49,229 nt of DNA from an uncultured Oscillibacter sp. (lineage in GTDB: Bacteria > Bacillota > Clostridia > Oscillospirales > Oscillospiraceae). The DNA lies in contig NZ_CAJULS010000005.1 in NCBI RefSeq assembly GCF_910587525.1, positions 1-49,229 of the forward strand. Reading direction: 5' to 3'. The stretch's first letter is position 1. Each line of letters starts with the position of its first letter. The notes below the pieces were generated by a model. The model made no database searches. It was given only the letters and a program-made list of their open reading frames with translations, and was not told the origin of the DNA. Shown here in pieces: positions 8,243 to 15,729 of the stretch. The position numbers and the translations under genes were made by a program.

Positions 8243-8350
8243 AAAAACATAGAGGAATTACAAAAAAATCTTTGTCCGGCAGCCAGGTCCCTGTCTGATG
8301 GGAAACGGACCGGACTCCGGGTGTTATTTCATGAAGGGAGTGGTATTACT

Positions 8351-10855
8351 ATGGCATCCGTCAGCAGAACCAGCAGTTCCAGTGCCACCAGTATTTACGG
8401 CACCAGGAATGTCATCTCCGGCCTTGCCAGCGGCATGGATACGGAGGGCATGATCGAAAATGCAATATCTGCCTATAAGAACAAAATCTCCAGTCTGAAC
8501 CAGCAGCGCACAAAACTGAGCTGGCAGCAGGAGGCCTACCGTGACATCATCACAAAGATGGCGAGCTTTTCGTCCAAGTATACCTCCTACACCTCCTCCA
8601 CCAACCTGATGTCCAGCAGCTTTTTCAATCAGGCGGTGCGGACAGTGGCCAACGGCGCCAATGCCGCCAAGGTGGCGGCTTCCGGCAGAGGCACCAGCGA
8701 TGTGGCCATCAACGGCGTGCGGCAGCTGGCCACCGCCGCCACCTACAAGCTCAGCGGCTCGGCACTGATGGGCAACACGGGCAGCGACTATGCCTCCGCC
8801 TCGAGTCCTGAGGGATTCAGCCTGGATAAGATGACCATCAGCAGCTTCAGCGGCACCATGAACCTGACCTATGGCAAGAATCAGACCCTGTCCTTTACAT
8901 TCAGCGAGAGCGATGTGTTCAACAGTGCCGAGGAGCTGGCGGCGAACATGCAGAAACAGCTGGAGGATCAGACCATCTCCCTCTCCAGCGGCGGCAGCAA
9001 GAAGGCCTCTGAGATGCTGACTGTGGAAGCTGACAGCTTTGGCAATATCACCTTTAAGGATAAGGCCAATAACAACGTGTATATCAGCGGCGTCAGCGAC
9101 AGCATGAAGGAAGCCTTTAGTGTGAACACCGGTGAGGGGAAGAGCTCTTTCCGGGTGTGGGACCTGACCAAAGAAGTGGACAGTGTGGAATATCTCAGCA
9201 AGTCCCCCCTCAGCATCACACTGGACGGTGTCACCAAGAGCGTCAAGATGCCGGATCAAGAATCGGTTAACAAGTATCTCGAGGAGGCGGGGATCGATTT
9301 AACCGGCAAGACGGAATTGACCAACGATGAGATCAGCGCGAGAAACGACGCCTATATCAAGGCGCTGCAGGATAATATTGACAAGGCTTTCGGCAAACTG
9401 GACGACGGCAGCAGCAAGCTCAAGGTTACCAATGAGAACGCTGCTGCCTGGGCTGAGGGCGAAGCAGGCAGCGCATCGGATATCAAACTGAGATTTGAGG
9501 CCGGCCAGGAGGGCTCCTCCTTCTCCGTCACCTCCAGCAAGGGCAAGTCCATGGGCTTTGGCGGAACCCAGCTGACCAGCTACCTGAATACCAACAAGAC
9601 ACTGAAGGATCTGTTGGGCGAGGAGGGGCTGAAGGGGCTGGAGACCGGCACCGACAAGGACGGCAACACCACTTACGCCCTGGAGATCAACGGCGTCAAG
9701 ATCGGCGATTTCACCGAGAAGACGGAATTGAGCACGATTATGAGCCGCATCAACAGCAACAAGGATGCCGGCGTCAATGTCAGCTATTCCAAGCTGACCA
9801 ACGAGTTCACCTTCACCGCCAAGGAGACCGGCACCGCCGGGGAAATCCAGTTCAGCGACAAGGGCCTGGGCGGCAAGCTTTTCGGCGGCGCAGAACAGAC
9901 TGCCAAGGGGCAGGATGCCATTTTCACCGCCACCGTTGACGGCAAGGAGATGGAACTGACCCGCAGCTCCAACATCGTCGATTTCGATGGCCTCACCGTC
10001 ACCCTCAAAGGGGAGTTTGGATATAAGCAGAAGGTGGACGACGACGGCAATCCGGTGCTGAACGAGAAGGGCGAGCCCGAGTATACCAAGGAGTTGGACC
10101 GGACTGCGGAGAAAATTACCTTTACCTCCACCTCTGATGCCGATAAAATCGTGGATGCCATCAAGTCCTTTGTCAGCGACTATAACGAGATGGTTACCCA
10201 GATTAAGGAGGCTTACTCCACACTGCCGCTGCAGCGGTCCAGCGGCGCCTATTACGAGCCCCTGACCGATGATGACAAGGCGGAGATGTCCGAGAGTGCC
10301 ATCGAGGCGTGGGAGAACAATGCAAAGACAGGTCTCCTGTTCGGCGACCGCGATCTGTCCAGCCTGTACAGCCGTCTGACCTCCGCCGTGTCCATGTACG
10401 GCCGGGACGGCGCGGACCTGAAGGCTGCGGGCATCACCGTGAGTTACAGCAACGGTCTGAGCACACTGTCTTTTGACGAGAATACTCTGCGGGACACCCT
10501 GAACAGCGACCCGGACCGGGTGCGGGACATTTTTACCAAGAGCAAAGATAACGGCGCAGACACCAACGGTCTGGTCGCTGCAATCAAAGAGCCGTTGGAG
10601 GTCTTTGGCGGCACCACCAGCGCCACCAAGGGCACGTTGGTCGAGAAGGCCGGCTCCCCGCTGGCTCCCACTACCATCTATCAGAACGATATCCAAAAGC
10701 AGCTGGATAATCTGGACACACAGATTGAGAAGTGGCAGGATAAGATGTCTGACCAGGTGGACTATTACACGACGCAGTTCTCCAAGCTGGAGCAGCTGAT
10801 TGCCCAGATGAACTCCCAGAGTTCCGCGCTGTCACAGATGATGGGCAGCTATTGA
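8351..10855 (+). CDS. fliD: Flagellar filament cap protein FliD
   Basis: FliD forms the cap that folds flagellin at the filament tip. The N-terminal family block is IYGTRNVISGLASGMDTEGMIENAIS followed by QQRTKLSWQQEAYRDI (split here for readability). The C-terminal part ends in a coiled coil (IQKQLDNLDTQIEKWQDKMS) and TQFSKLEQLIAQMNSQSS. The chosen ATG at 8351 gives 834 residues and has GAAGGGAG nine bases upstream; an upstream in-frame GTG at 8321 has no ribosome site. The protein is longer than the usual 450-700, mostly in the central surface-exposed region. That region includes a short DDDGNPVLNEKGEPEY stretch similar in style to the repeats in FlgK. The fliS gene follows immediately, as expected. 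Confidence 0.95.
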   Translation: MASVSRTSSSSATSIYGTRNVISGLASGMDTEGMIENAISAYKNKISSLNQQRTKLSWQQEAYRDIITKMASFSSKYTSYTSSTNLMSSSFFNQAVRTVANGANAAKVAASGRGTSDVAINGVRQLATAATYKLSGSALMGNTGSDYASASSPEGFSLDKMTISSFSGTMNLTYGKNQTLSFTFSESDVFNSAEELAANMQKQLEDQTISLSSGGSKKASEMLTVEADSFGNITFKDKANNNVYISGVSDSMKEAFSVNTGEGKSSFRVWDLTKEVDSVEYLSKSPLSITLDGVTKSVKMPDQESVNKYLEEAGIDLTGKTELTNDEISARNDAYIKALQDNIDKAFGKLDDGSSKLKVTNENAAAWAEGEAGSASDIKLRFEAGQEGSSFSVTSSKGKSMGFGGTQLTSYLNTNKTLKDLLGEEGLKGLETGTDKDGNTTYALEINGVKIGDFTEKTELSTIMSRINSNKDAGVNVSYSKLTNEFTFTAKETGTAGEIQFSDKGLGGKLFGGAEQTAKGQDAIFTATVDGKEMELTRSSNIVDFDGLTVTLKGEFGYKQKVDDDGNPVLNEKGEPEYTKELDRTAEKITFTSTSDADKIVDAIKSFVSDYNEMVTQIKEAYSTLPLQRSSGAYYEPLTDDDKAEMSESAIEAWENNAKTGLLFGDRDLSSLYSRLTSAVSMYGRDGADLKAAGITVSYSNGLSTLSFDENTLRDTLNSDPDRVRDIFTKSKDNGADTNGLVAAIKEPLEVFGGTTSATKGTLVEKAGSPLAPTTIYQNDIQKQLDNLDTQIEKWQDKMSDQVDYYTTQFSKLEQLIAQMNSQSSALSQMMGSY

Positions 10856-10873
10856 TAAGGAGTGCCACATAAA

Positions 10874-11251
10874 ATGGAAATGCGAGGCTTCCAACAGTAT
10901 AAGGAACAGAGCATCAATACCATGACCCAGGGAGAGCTGCTTCTCCTGCTGTACGACGAGCTGGTGAAGCGGCTGACCCAGGCGGAGCTGGCGTTGGGTA
11001 AGGAAAATTGGCCGTTGTTTGAAGCCTCCGTCCAGCGCGGAATCGATATCATCAACTATCTGGACCAGACGCTGGATAAGCGGTATCCCATCAGTGCCAA
11101 CTTGACCCAGCTCTATGAGTATTTTACCTATGAGCTGGGCCGGGTGAAGATCGGCCGCCGGAACGATCCGCTGACTCATGTGAAGTCTATGGTGAACGAG
11201 CTGCGGGAGGCCTTCCGGGAGGCACAGAAAAATGGGGAATCCGGAAAGTAG
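10874..11251 (+). CDS. fliS: Flagellin export chaperone FliS
   Basis: This 125-residue FliS binds flagellin C-termini and prevents premature polymerisation. The family signature is MTQGELLLLLYDELVKRLTQ near the N-terminus, followed by VQRGIDIINYLDQTLD and YEYFTYELGRVKIGRR. The ATG at 10874 lies 11 bases after AAGGAG; an in-frame GTG at 10862 overlaps that ribosome site and is less likely. The gene begins 18 bases after fliD and is followed by a small coiled-coil gene after 8 bases, giving the common fliD-fliS-fliT order. The flagellin it serves is not in this window. Confidence 0.93.
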   Translation: MEMRGFQQYKEQSINTMTQGELLLLLYDELVKRLTQAELALGKENWPLFEASVQRGIDIINYLDQTLDKRYPISANLTQLYEYFTYELGRVKIGRRNDPLTHVKSMVNELREAFREAQKNGESGK

Positions 11252-11259
11252 GTGCCAGA

Positions 11260-11646
11260 ATGGAAGCGTTGACCCTGCTGGATGCCCATGTGCAGGCAAA
11301 GCGGATTTACAGCCTGCTCAATGAGGTGATGGATATTTCCCGCCAGATGGCGGAAGCCGTGGATCGGGATGACCAGGTGGCCATTCAGATGCTGGTTTCC
11401 ATGCGGGAGGAGCCGGTGCATAAGCTCCGTCAGGCCCGCCGGGCTCTGAAGGAGCAGCGGGACGCCCTGGAGCCAGAGTCGGCTCTGCGGCTCTCCCAGT
11501 TGCTGAACGGGGAGGGGGCGGAGACGGAGGCAGAGGCGCCTCTGGCGGCCCAGATCGGGGCAAACCGCCGCCTGCTGGAACAGCTATTGGAGTTGGACCG
11601 GGTGCTGAACCGCAAGGTGACCCGGGAGGAGTCCATCTACAAATAA
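11260..11646 (+). CDS. Small coiled-coil protein at the fliT position
   Basis: This 128-residue, highly charged, helix-rich protein has Leu/Arg/Glu heptad-like stretches (VHKLRQARRALKEQRDALEP and ANRRLLEQLLELDRVLNRK). No family signature is certain by eye. Its place directly behind fliS, its size and its helical character match FliT-type export chaperones, which bind FliD, so that is the leading inference. An FlgN-like chaperone is encoded separately at 26283-26765. Translation probably starts at the ATG with a weak AGGTG site in the preceding 10 bases. Confidence 0.6.
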   Translation: MEALTLLDAHVQAKRIYSLLNEVMDISRQMAEAVDRDDQVAIQMLVSMREEPVHKLRQARRALKEQRDALEPESALRLSQLLNGEGAETEAEAPLAAQIGANRRLLEQLLELDRVLNRKVTREESIYK

Positions 11647-11650
11647 AAAC

Positions 11651-11682
11651 CAGGCGCCGGCCCAAAGCCGGGCCGGCGCCTG
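11651..11682. terminator. Strong GC hairpin between convergent genes
   Basis: A perfect 13-base-pair stem (11651-11663 with 11670-11682) has a 6-base loop. Read on the - strand it is followed by GTTTTTATTT, so it is a good intrinsic terminator for the C39-like peptidase gene. On the + strand the U-tract is poor. Confidence 0.8.
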
Positions 11683-11693
11683 TCCTACGGCTG

Positions 11694-12650
11694 TCAGCCG
11701 CTGTCGGACAGATTTTGAGAGATGATCCACAGGGGGGCGCCGTGGGCGGTGCTGCGGGAGAGCTCCTCCAGAATCAGCTCTGGCTCCCACTCCATGAGAC
11801 TCCGCTCCTGGCTGTTGGGATCGGCTACCAGGATTTTTCCGCTGAGGGTGACGCCCCGGAGAACGATGAAGTGTCCGCCCTTGGTGAAGTGTCCGGGGCC
11901 CATAAGGGCTACCAGGAGATTGCGGCCCGTCAGGGCGCCCATCAGGGCGTCCGGCGTCCGCTCCTGGAGGGAGACGGCGGTGAGACCGCATTCAGCGGCA
12001 AGTCCTTCCACGATGGAGAGATAGGAGCCGCCCCGCTTTGCCCAGTGCCCCAGGGACACCGCCAGCTGGGCCATCTGGAGGGGATCGGCATCCGCCTCGG
12101 TCATGCTGCTGACCACCATGGCCATGGCCGCGGGACCGCAGCCGTAGCGGCCAATATCATCGGTTCCGTAGGGCTGTTCCGCCCAGGCCTCGCTGCCTTG
12201 ATTGAAATAGACAATAGGTATGGTTCCGCCGGTCAGGATTTCCTGGCCGTTGATTACGTTTAACTCTGTGACGGCCGGGTCGGCGGCAGGTGCGCCACCG
12301 GTCAGGGCAGGGTCTTCAGCCAGCTGGGCATCCTCCTCCAACAGCCCCTCCTCTCTGGGAGCCGTGAGACGGGACCAGAGGACAGTGGCCTGGACTCCGG
12401 CCGCCGCAATGCGGCGGGAGACCAGCCGGTGGGCCTCCTCGGAGGCTTGGGAGACGGCGGAGGCGGCGCGGCCGCAGACCTGAGCCGCCGTTTGGACACT
12501 CCGCCGGACAGGCGCGGTGATCTGTTCATAGACGGCGGGAGCGAAGAAAGAACAGGCCGCCAGCTCCACCGCGCCGACGCAGAGAATGGCCAGCAGCAGG
12601 ATCAGAAAGAGATTCCGCCTGGTCCGGCTGGGGGAAACAGTTTTTTTCAC
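11694..12650 (-). CDS. Membrane-anchored C39-like (papain-fold) cysteine peptidase
   Basis: This 318-residue protein has an N-terminal membrane segment (about 13-36, NLFLILLLAILCVGAVELAA), so it is anchored or secreted to the cell surface. An Ala-rich helical linker follows (about 45-125). The C-terminal domain of C39_2 type begins at IPIVYFNQGSEAW. Predicted catalytic residues are C171 in RYGCGPAAMAMV, H260 in KGGHFIVLRG and D277 in LVADPNS, complete and correctly spaced. Substrate is unknown: peptidase C39-like proteins of this architecture occur widely in clostridia without a transporter domain. The gene is alone on the - strand between two + strand motility units and has its own terminator. 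Confidence 0.82.
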   Translation of the reverse strand: MKKTVSPSRTRRNLFLILLLAILCVGAVELAACSFFAPAVYEQITAPVRRSVQTAAQVCGRAASAVSQASEEAHRLVSRRIAAAGVQATVLWSRLTAPREEGLLEEDAQLAEDPALTGGAPAADPAVTELNVINGQEILTGGTIPIVYFNQGSEAWAEQPYGTDDIGRYGCGPAAMAMVVSSMTEADADPLQMAQLAVSLGHWAKRGGSYLSIVEGLAAECGLTAVSLQERTPDALMGALTGRNLLVALMGPGHFTKGGHFIVLRGVTLSGKILVADPNSQERSLMEWEPELILEELSRSTAHGAPLWIISQNLSDSG

Positions 12651-12682
12651 GCTCTCACCACCAAAAAAATCCGAGATAACTC

Positions 12683-12712
12683 TTGCATGACACCCACCAA
12701 CAATGGTATTAT
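12683..12712 (+). promoter_or_regulatory. Candidate sigma-A promoter for the FtsE-like gene
   Basis: TTGCAT (12683-12688), an 18-base spacer and TATTAT (12707-12712) lie about 70 bases before the ATP-binding gene in the short AT-rich gap between divergent genes. Confidence 0.5.
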
Positions 12713-12782
12713 ATCAAAAGAGTAGGCCGCATTTCAAGAGGGAAGTACCCTCCGCAATCACTGAGGTACAGGAGCGCAGGCT

Positions 12783-13514
12783 ATGCCCACCATCACGCTG
12801 GAAAAGGTGACAAAATATTATAAGGTGCAGAAGAAGCACCGCCGGGGTGAAAACCGCTTGGAGATCGGCGTGGAGGACGTGGATCTCACTGTGGAGCAAG
12901 GAGAGTTCGTCTTTCTGGTCGGCAGCAGCGGAGCGGGAAAGAGCACACTGCTGGATCTGATCTCCGGTAAGCTGAAACCGGACAAGGGGACTGTCTCCCT
13001 GAACGGAAAGGACCTGGCCCGGCTGTTTCCCTGGAGCCACAACCAGACGGCTCTGCTGTTCGGCAAGGTGTGTCAGGAGCAGACGCTGGCCCGGCGGATT
13101 ACGGTAGAGGAGAACCTGCGGATGGCCGCCATGATCGGCAGACGCAGATTTGAGAGCGCGAAGCACATTGACGAGCGGATCCGGAAGGTGCTGGGCCTGG
13201 TGGGAATGCGGGGCGCGGAGAAAATGTATCCCGGGGAGCTGTCCATCGGCGAGTGCCGCAGGGTGGAGCTGGCCAGAGCCATGATCAACAGTCCGCCCAT
13301 TCTGGTGCTGGATGAGATTACCGCCAATCTGGACGACGACAATATCTGGGATATGATCATTCTGCTCAATGAGGTCAACCGGAGAGGAACGACTGTGATC
13401 ATGGCGACCCACGCCAGCAAGTATGTCAACATCATGCGCCGCAGAGTCATTACGCTGGTGGACGGACACATTTTCGGTGACGTGGAACGGGGAAGATACG
13501 GAGACGTGGTGTAA
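12783..13514 (+). CDS. FtsE-like ABC ATPase without an adjacent FtsX
   Basis: This 243-residue ABC nucleotide-binding protein has every motor motif: Walker A GSSGAGKST (47-55), Q-loop near Q98 (KVCQEQTL), signature LSIGECRRVELARA (153 on), Walker B PPILVLDEIT (D177/E178) and switch His H210 (MATHASKY). Overall it is closest to FtsE, which drives FtsX to activate peptidoglycan hydrolases at the septum. The signature Gly is Ile (LSIGE) and the D-loop region is unusual (NLDDDN). No permease gene follows; the next gene is a chemoreceptor 67 bases away. It may pair with an FtsX elsewhere, or it may be a specialised paralogue tied to motility. FtsE-like is a family call by motif, and the cellular role is inferred. 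Confidence 0.75.
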   Translation: MPTITLEKVTKYYKVQKKHRRGENRLEIGVEDVDLTVEQGEFVFLVGSSGAGKSTLLDLISGKLKPDKGTVSLNGKDLARLFPWSHNQTALLFGKVCQEQTLARRITVEENLRMAAMIGRRRFESAKHIDERIRKVLGLVGMRGAEKMYPGELSIGECRRVELARAMINSPPILVLDEITANLDDDNIWDMIILLNEVNRRGTTVIMATHASKYVNIMRRRVITLVDGHIFGDVERGRYGDVV

Positions 13515-13523
13515 CGCCGCGGA

Positions 13524-13531
13524 GCCGATTA
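13524..13531 (+). promoter_or_regulatory. Weak sigma-28 -10-like box before the chemoreceptor gene
   Basis: GCCGATTA matches the sigma-28 -10 element except at one base, but no TAAA-like -35 lies 14-16 bases upstream. Read-through from the FtsE-like gene is an equally good explanation. Confidence 0.25.
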
Positions 13532-13581
13532 GAATATAAATAGAATTCTGGGATATACGAAAACTGAGGAGGAGATCGGAA

Positions 13582-15369
13582 ATGATCAAGAACATGAAGA
13601 TCAGGAAAAGCCTGGTTATGGGTTACGGGATCACCATTGTTGTTTCCGCGATCATTATCATCGTGTCGCTGGTGCTGATGAGAGTGCAGAAGGGTCAGTA
13701 TACCGATATTTTGGACCGGTATGTCAGGTCCACCCAGCTGGCGTCCGAGTGCCGCATTGAGTACAACCGCGCCGCACGCAACCTGCGTGATGCGGTGCTG
13801 TCTGGCGACATGTCCAGTATTGACAGTGCCAACAGTCAGATCAGCGTGCTGGAGAGCACACTGGCGGAGCTGAACAGCCTGTATCCCCTGGACGACAAGA
13901 CTGAGCTGAATAATTTCGTCAACCTGGTGAAGGCGTGGGAGACGGAGGCCACTACCATCGGCCAGACCGCCCGAACCAACCAGGAGAAGGCCGCTACGAT
14001 GATCGTGGAGACCTGCACTCCCGCCCTGAATCAGGCCGCCTCCGCTGGTGATGCCTTGGCCGCCAAACTGGAGGCTGAGGAAGCGGCCATTATTGAGCGG
14101 CAGTCCACCATCTCCAACATCGCCATGATTGTCATCGTTGCGACCATGATTATTGCCACCATTGTGGTGATCCGTATCGCCCTGATTATCATTAAGAGCA
14201 TTGTGATTCCCGCTGAGCAGGTGCGCGTGGCCCTGGTGGGCTTCAGCGAAGGCAATCTGGAAGTGCCGGTGGATTACGAGAGCAAGAATGAGTTGGGCGA
14301 GATGTGCCGGGCCCTGCGAACCAGCCAGCATGTTCTCTCCGGAGTGATCGGCGACATCTGCTATCTGCTGGAGGAGATGGGCGGCGGCAACTTCAACTGC
14401 CGCACGAAGGCCGAGGAGCTCTATGTCGGTGATCTGAGCGCCGTTTTGACGTCCATCCGCGCCATCAACCGCAACCTTAGCGACACCCTGGCCCAGATTG
14501 ACCTCAGCGCCGAACAGGTGTCCTCTGGCGCCGAGCAGGTGTCCACCGGAGCCCAGGCATTGGCGCAGGGCGCCACGGAGCAGGCCAGCGCCGTGGAGGA
14601 GCTGTCCGCCACTATTGCCGACATCTCCACCAACTCCCAGAACAACGCCAAGCGCAGCGAGGAGGCCATGGAGCACTCCAGGAATTCCGACCAGCGGGTG
14701 CGGGAGAGCGCCGAGTACATGGATCAGATGGTGAAGGCCATGGAGAAGATCTCCGAGTCCTCCACCGAGATCAGCAAAATCATTGCCACTATTGAGAATA
14801 TCGCTTTCCAGACCAACATTCTGGCCCTGAACGCCGCGGTGGAGGCCGCCCGGGCTGGCAGCGCCGGCAAGGGCTTTGCCGTGGTGGCTGACGAGGTGCG
14901 GAACTTGGCCACCAAGTCTGATCAGGCTGCCAAGGCTACCAAGGACCTGATTGACAATTCCATTAACTCTGTGCAGGAGGGCGGCGACATCGTCAAGCAG
15001 GTCTCCGACTCCCTGAACAAGACCGTGGAGGCCACGAAGCTGTCTATGGAGGCCATTCAGGATATTGCCAAGGCTGTGGAGGAGGAGTCCGAGTCCATTG
15101 CCCAGGTGACTGAGGGCATCGACCAGATCTCCGCCGTGGTGCAGACTAACTCCGCCACCAGTGAGCAGTCTGCCGCCGCCAGCGAGGAGCTCAGCAGTCA
15201 GGCATCCCTGATGAAGACTCTGATGGCCAAGTTCAAGCTGCGTAACTCCGGTGGTGAGGCCGGCTATACCGCTGCCCAGCCCAGCTATACCTCCGATTAC
15301 TCCAGTGTGGAGGATACAGTGGATTCCGGCAGCAGTTACAGCGGTTCCAGTCCCTTCAGCAAGTATTGA
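13582..15369 (+). CDS. Methyl-accepting chemotaxis receptor
   Basis: This 595-residue transmembrane chemoreceptor has TM1 at about 12-34 (rich in Ile/Val) and an extracytoplasmic four-helix-bundle-type sensor at about 36-178 (YTDILDRYVRSTQLASECR, YNRAARNLRDAVL). TM2 is at about 178-204 and a HAMP region follows. The cytoplasmic signalling hairpin has the invariant tip: IENIAFQTNILALNAAVEAA followed by RAGSAGKGFAVVADEVRNLA. The sensor resembles 4HB_MCP domains, which often bind small amino acids or organic acids, but the ligand cannot be read from sequence. The C-terminus is a Ser/Tyr-rich tail (SYTSDYSS) without the NWETF-type pentapeptide, consistent with adaptation by CheR/CheB/CheD without tethering. 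AGGAGG precedes the ATG. Confidence 0.95.
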   Translation: MIKNMKIRKSLVMGYGITIVVSAIIIIVSLVLMRVQKGQYTDILDRYVRSTQLASECRIEYNRAARNLRDAVLSGDMSSIDSANSQISVLESTLAELNSLYPLDDKTELNNFVNLVKAWETEATTIGQTARTNQEKAATMIVETCTPALNQAASAGDALAAKLEAEEAAIIERQSTISNIAMIVIVATMIIATIVVIRIALIIIKSIVIPAEQVRVALVGFSEGNLEVPVDYESKNELGEMCRALRTSQHVLSGVIGDICYLLEEMGGGNFNCRTKAEELYVGDLSAVLTSIRAINRNLSDTLAQIDLSAEQVSSGAEQVSTGAQALAQGATEQASAVEELSATIADISTNSQNNAKRSEEAMEHSRNSDQRVRESAEYMDQMVKAMEKISESSTEISKIIATIENIAFQTNILALNAAVEAARAGSAGKGFAVVADEVRNLATKSDQAAKATKDLIDNSINSVQEGGDIVKQVSDSLNKTVEATKLSMEAIQDIAKAVEEESESIAQVTEGIDQISAVVQTNSATSEQSAAASEELSSQASLMKTLMAKFKLRNSGGEAGYTAAQPSYTSDYSSVEDTVDSGSSYSGSSPFSKY

Positions 15370-15458
15370 GATTTGCGCGTTGACGCCCGGTGAAAGGGTG
15401 TGGCCGCCGCCGCTCTGGCGGCGGAGAGAGAAACGCCGGTAGAGTAACCCTGCCGCGG

Positions 15459-15502
15459 TTGCCAGAGGGCGGTTTGCAGCCGCCCTCTGGCAAAATTCTT
15501 TT
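15459..15502 (+). terminator. Intrinsic terminator after the chemoreceptor gene
   Basis: A 14-base-pair stem (15459-15472 with 15480-15493) has a 7-base loop and is followed by a short interrupted T-run (AATTCTTTT). Confidence 0.75.
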
Positions 15503-15698
15503 CCTACTCATGAGGACGAAAGTATACAATCAAACAAGTGAAAAGCATGAAAATTCTTTTCAAGGGTTGCGGCGTACATGCCGTAACAGGCCGCGGTCAG
15601 CGGCCCCGGTTTGGATTCAAGTCAGATCCGGCGTATTTTACACGCAGGCGGGCAAATCCCGCCTGAAAAGCAGCTTTGCTGTTTTCAAGTTATTTGAC
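15503..15698 (+). other. Gene-free, hairpin-rich leader upstream of the FtsA-like gene
   Basis: The 360-base gap between the chemoreceptor and the FtsA-like gene holds no coding sequence. After the terminator it contains a run of local inverted repeats: about 15573-15594 (GTTGCGGC/GCCGTAAC), about 15591-15607 (GGCCGC/GCGGCC), about 15645-15663 (AGGCGGG/CCCGCCT) and a Ser-sized AT hairpin near 15664-15685. This density of stems suggests a structured RNA leader or a palindromic repeat element. It matches no riboswitch consensus I can recognise. Confidence 0.4.
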
Positions 15699-15704
15699 TA
15701 TATC
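15676..15704 (+). promoter_or_regulatory. Candidate sigma-A promoter before the FtsA-like gene
   Basis: TTGCTG, a 17-base spacer and TATATC lie immediately upstream of the ribosome site AAAAGGAG of the FtsA-like gene. Both hexamers are partial matches. If transcription starts here, the hairpins further upstream are not part of this mRNA. Confidence 0.35.
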
Positions 15705-15729
15705 ATGAACAAAAAGGAGCGTCGGCTAT

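Noticed and set aside
15503..15729. c-di-GMP riboswitch (GEMM) before the FtsA-like gene
   Set aside because: The GEMM consensus core elements are not present; only generic stems are visible.
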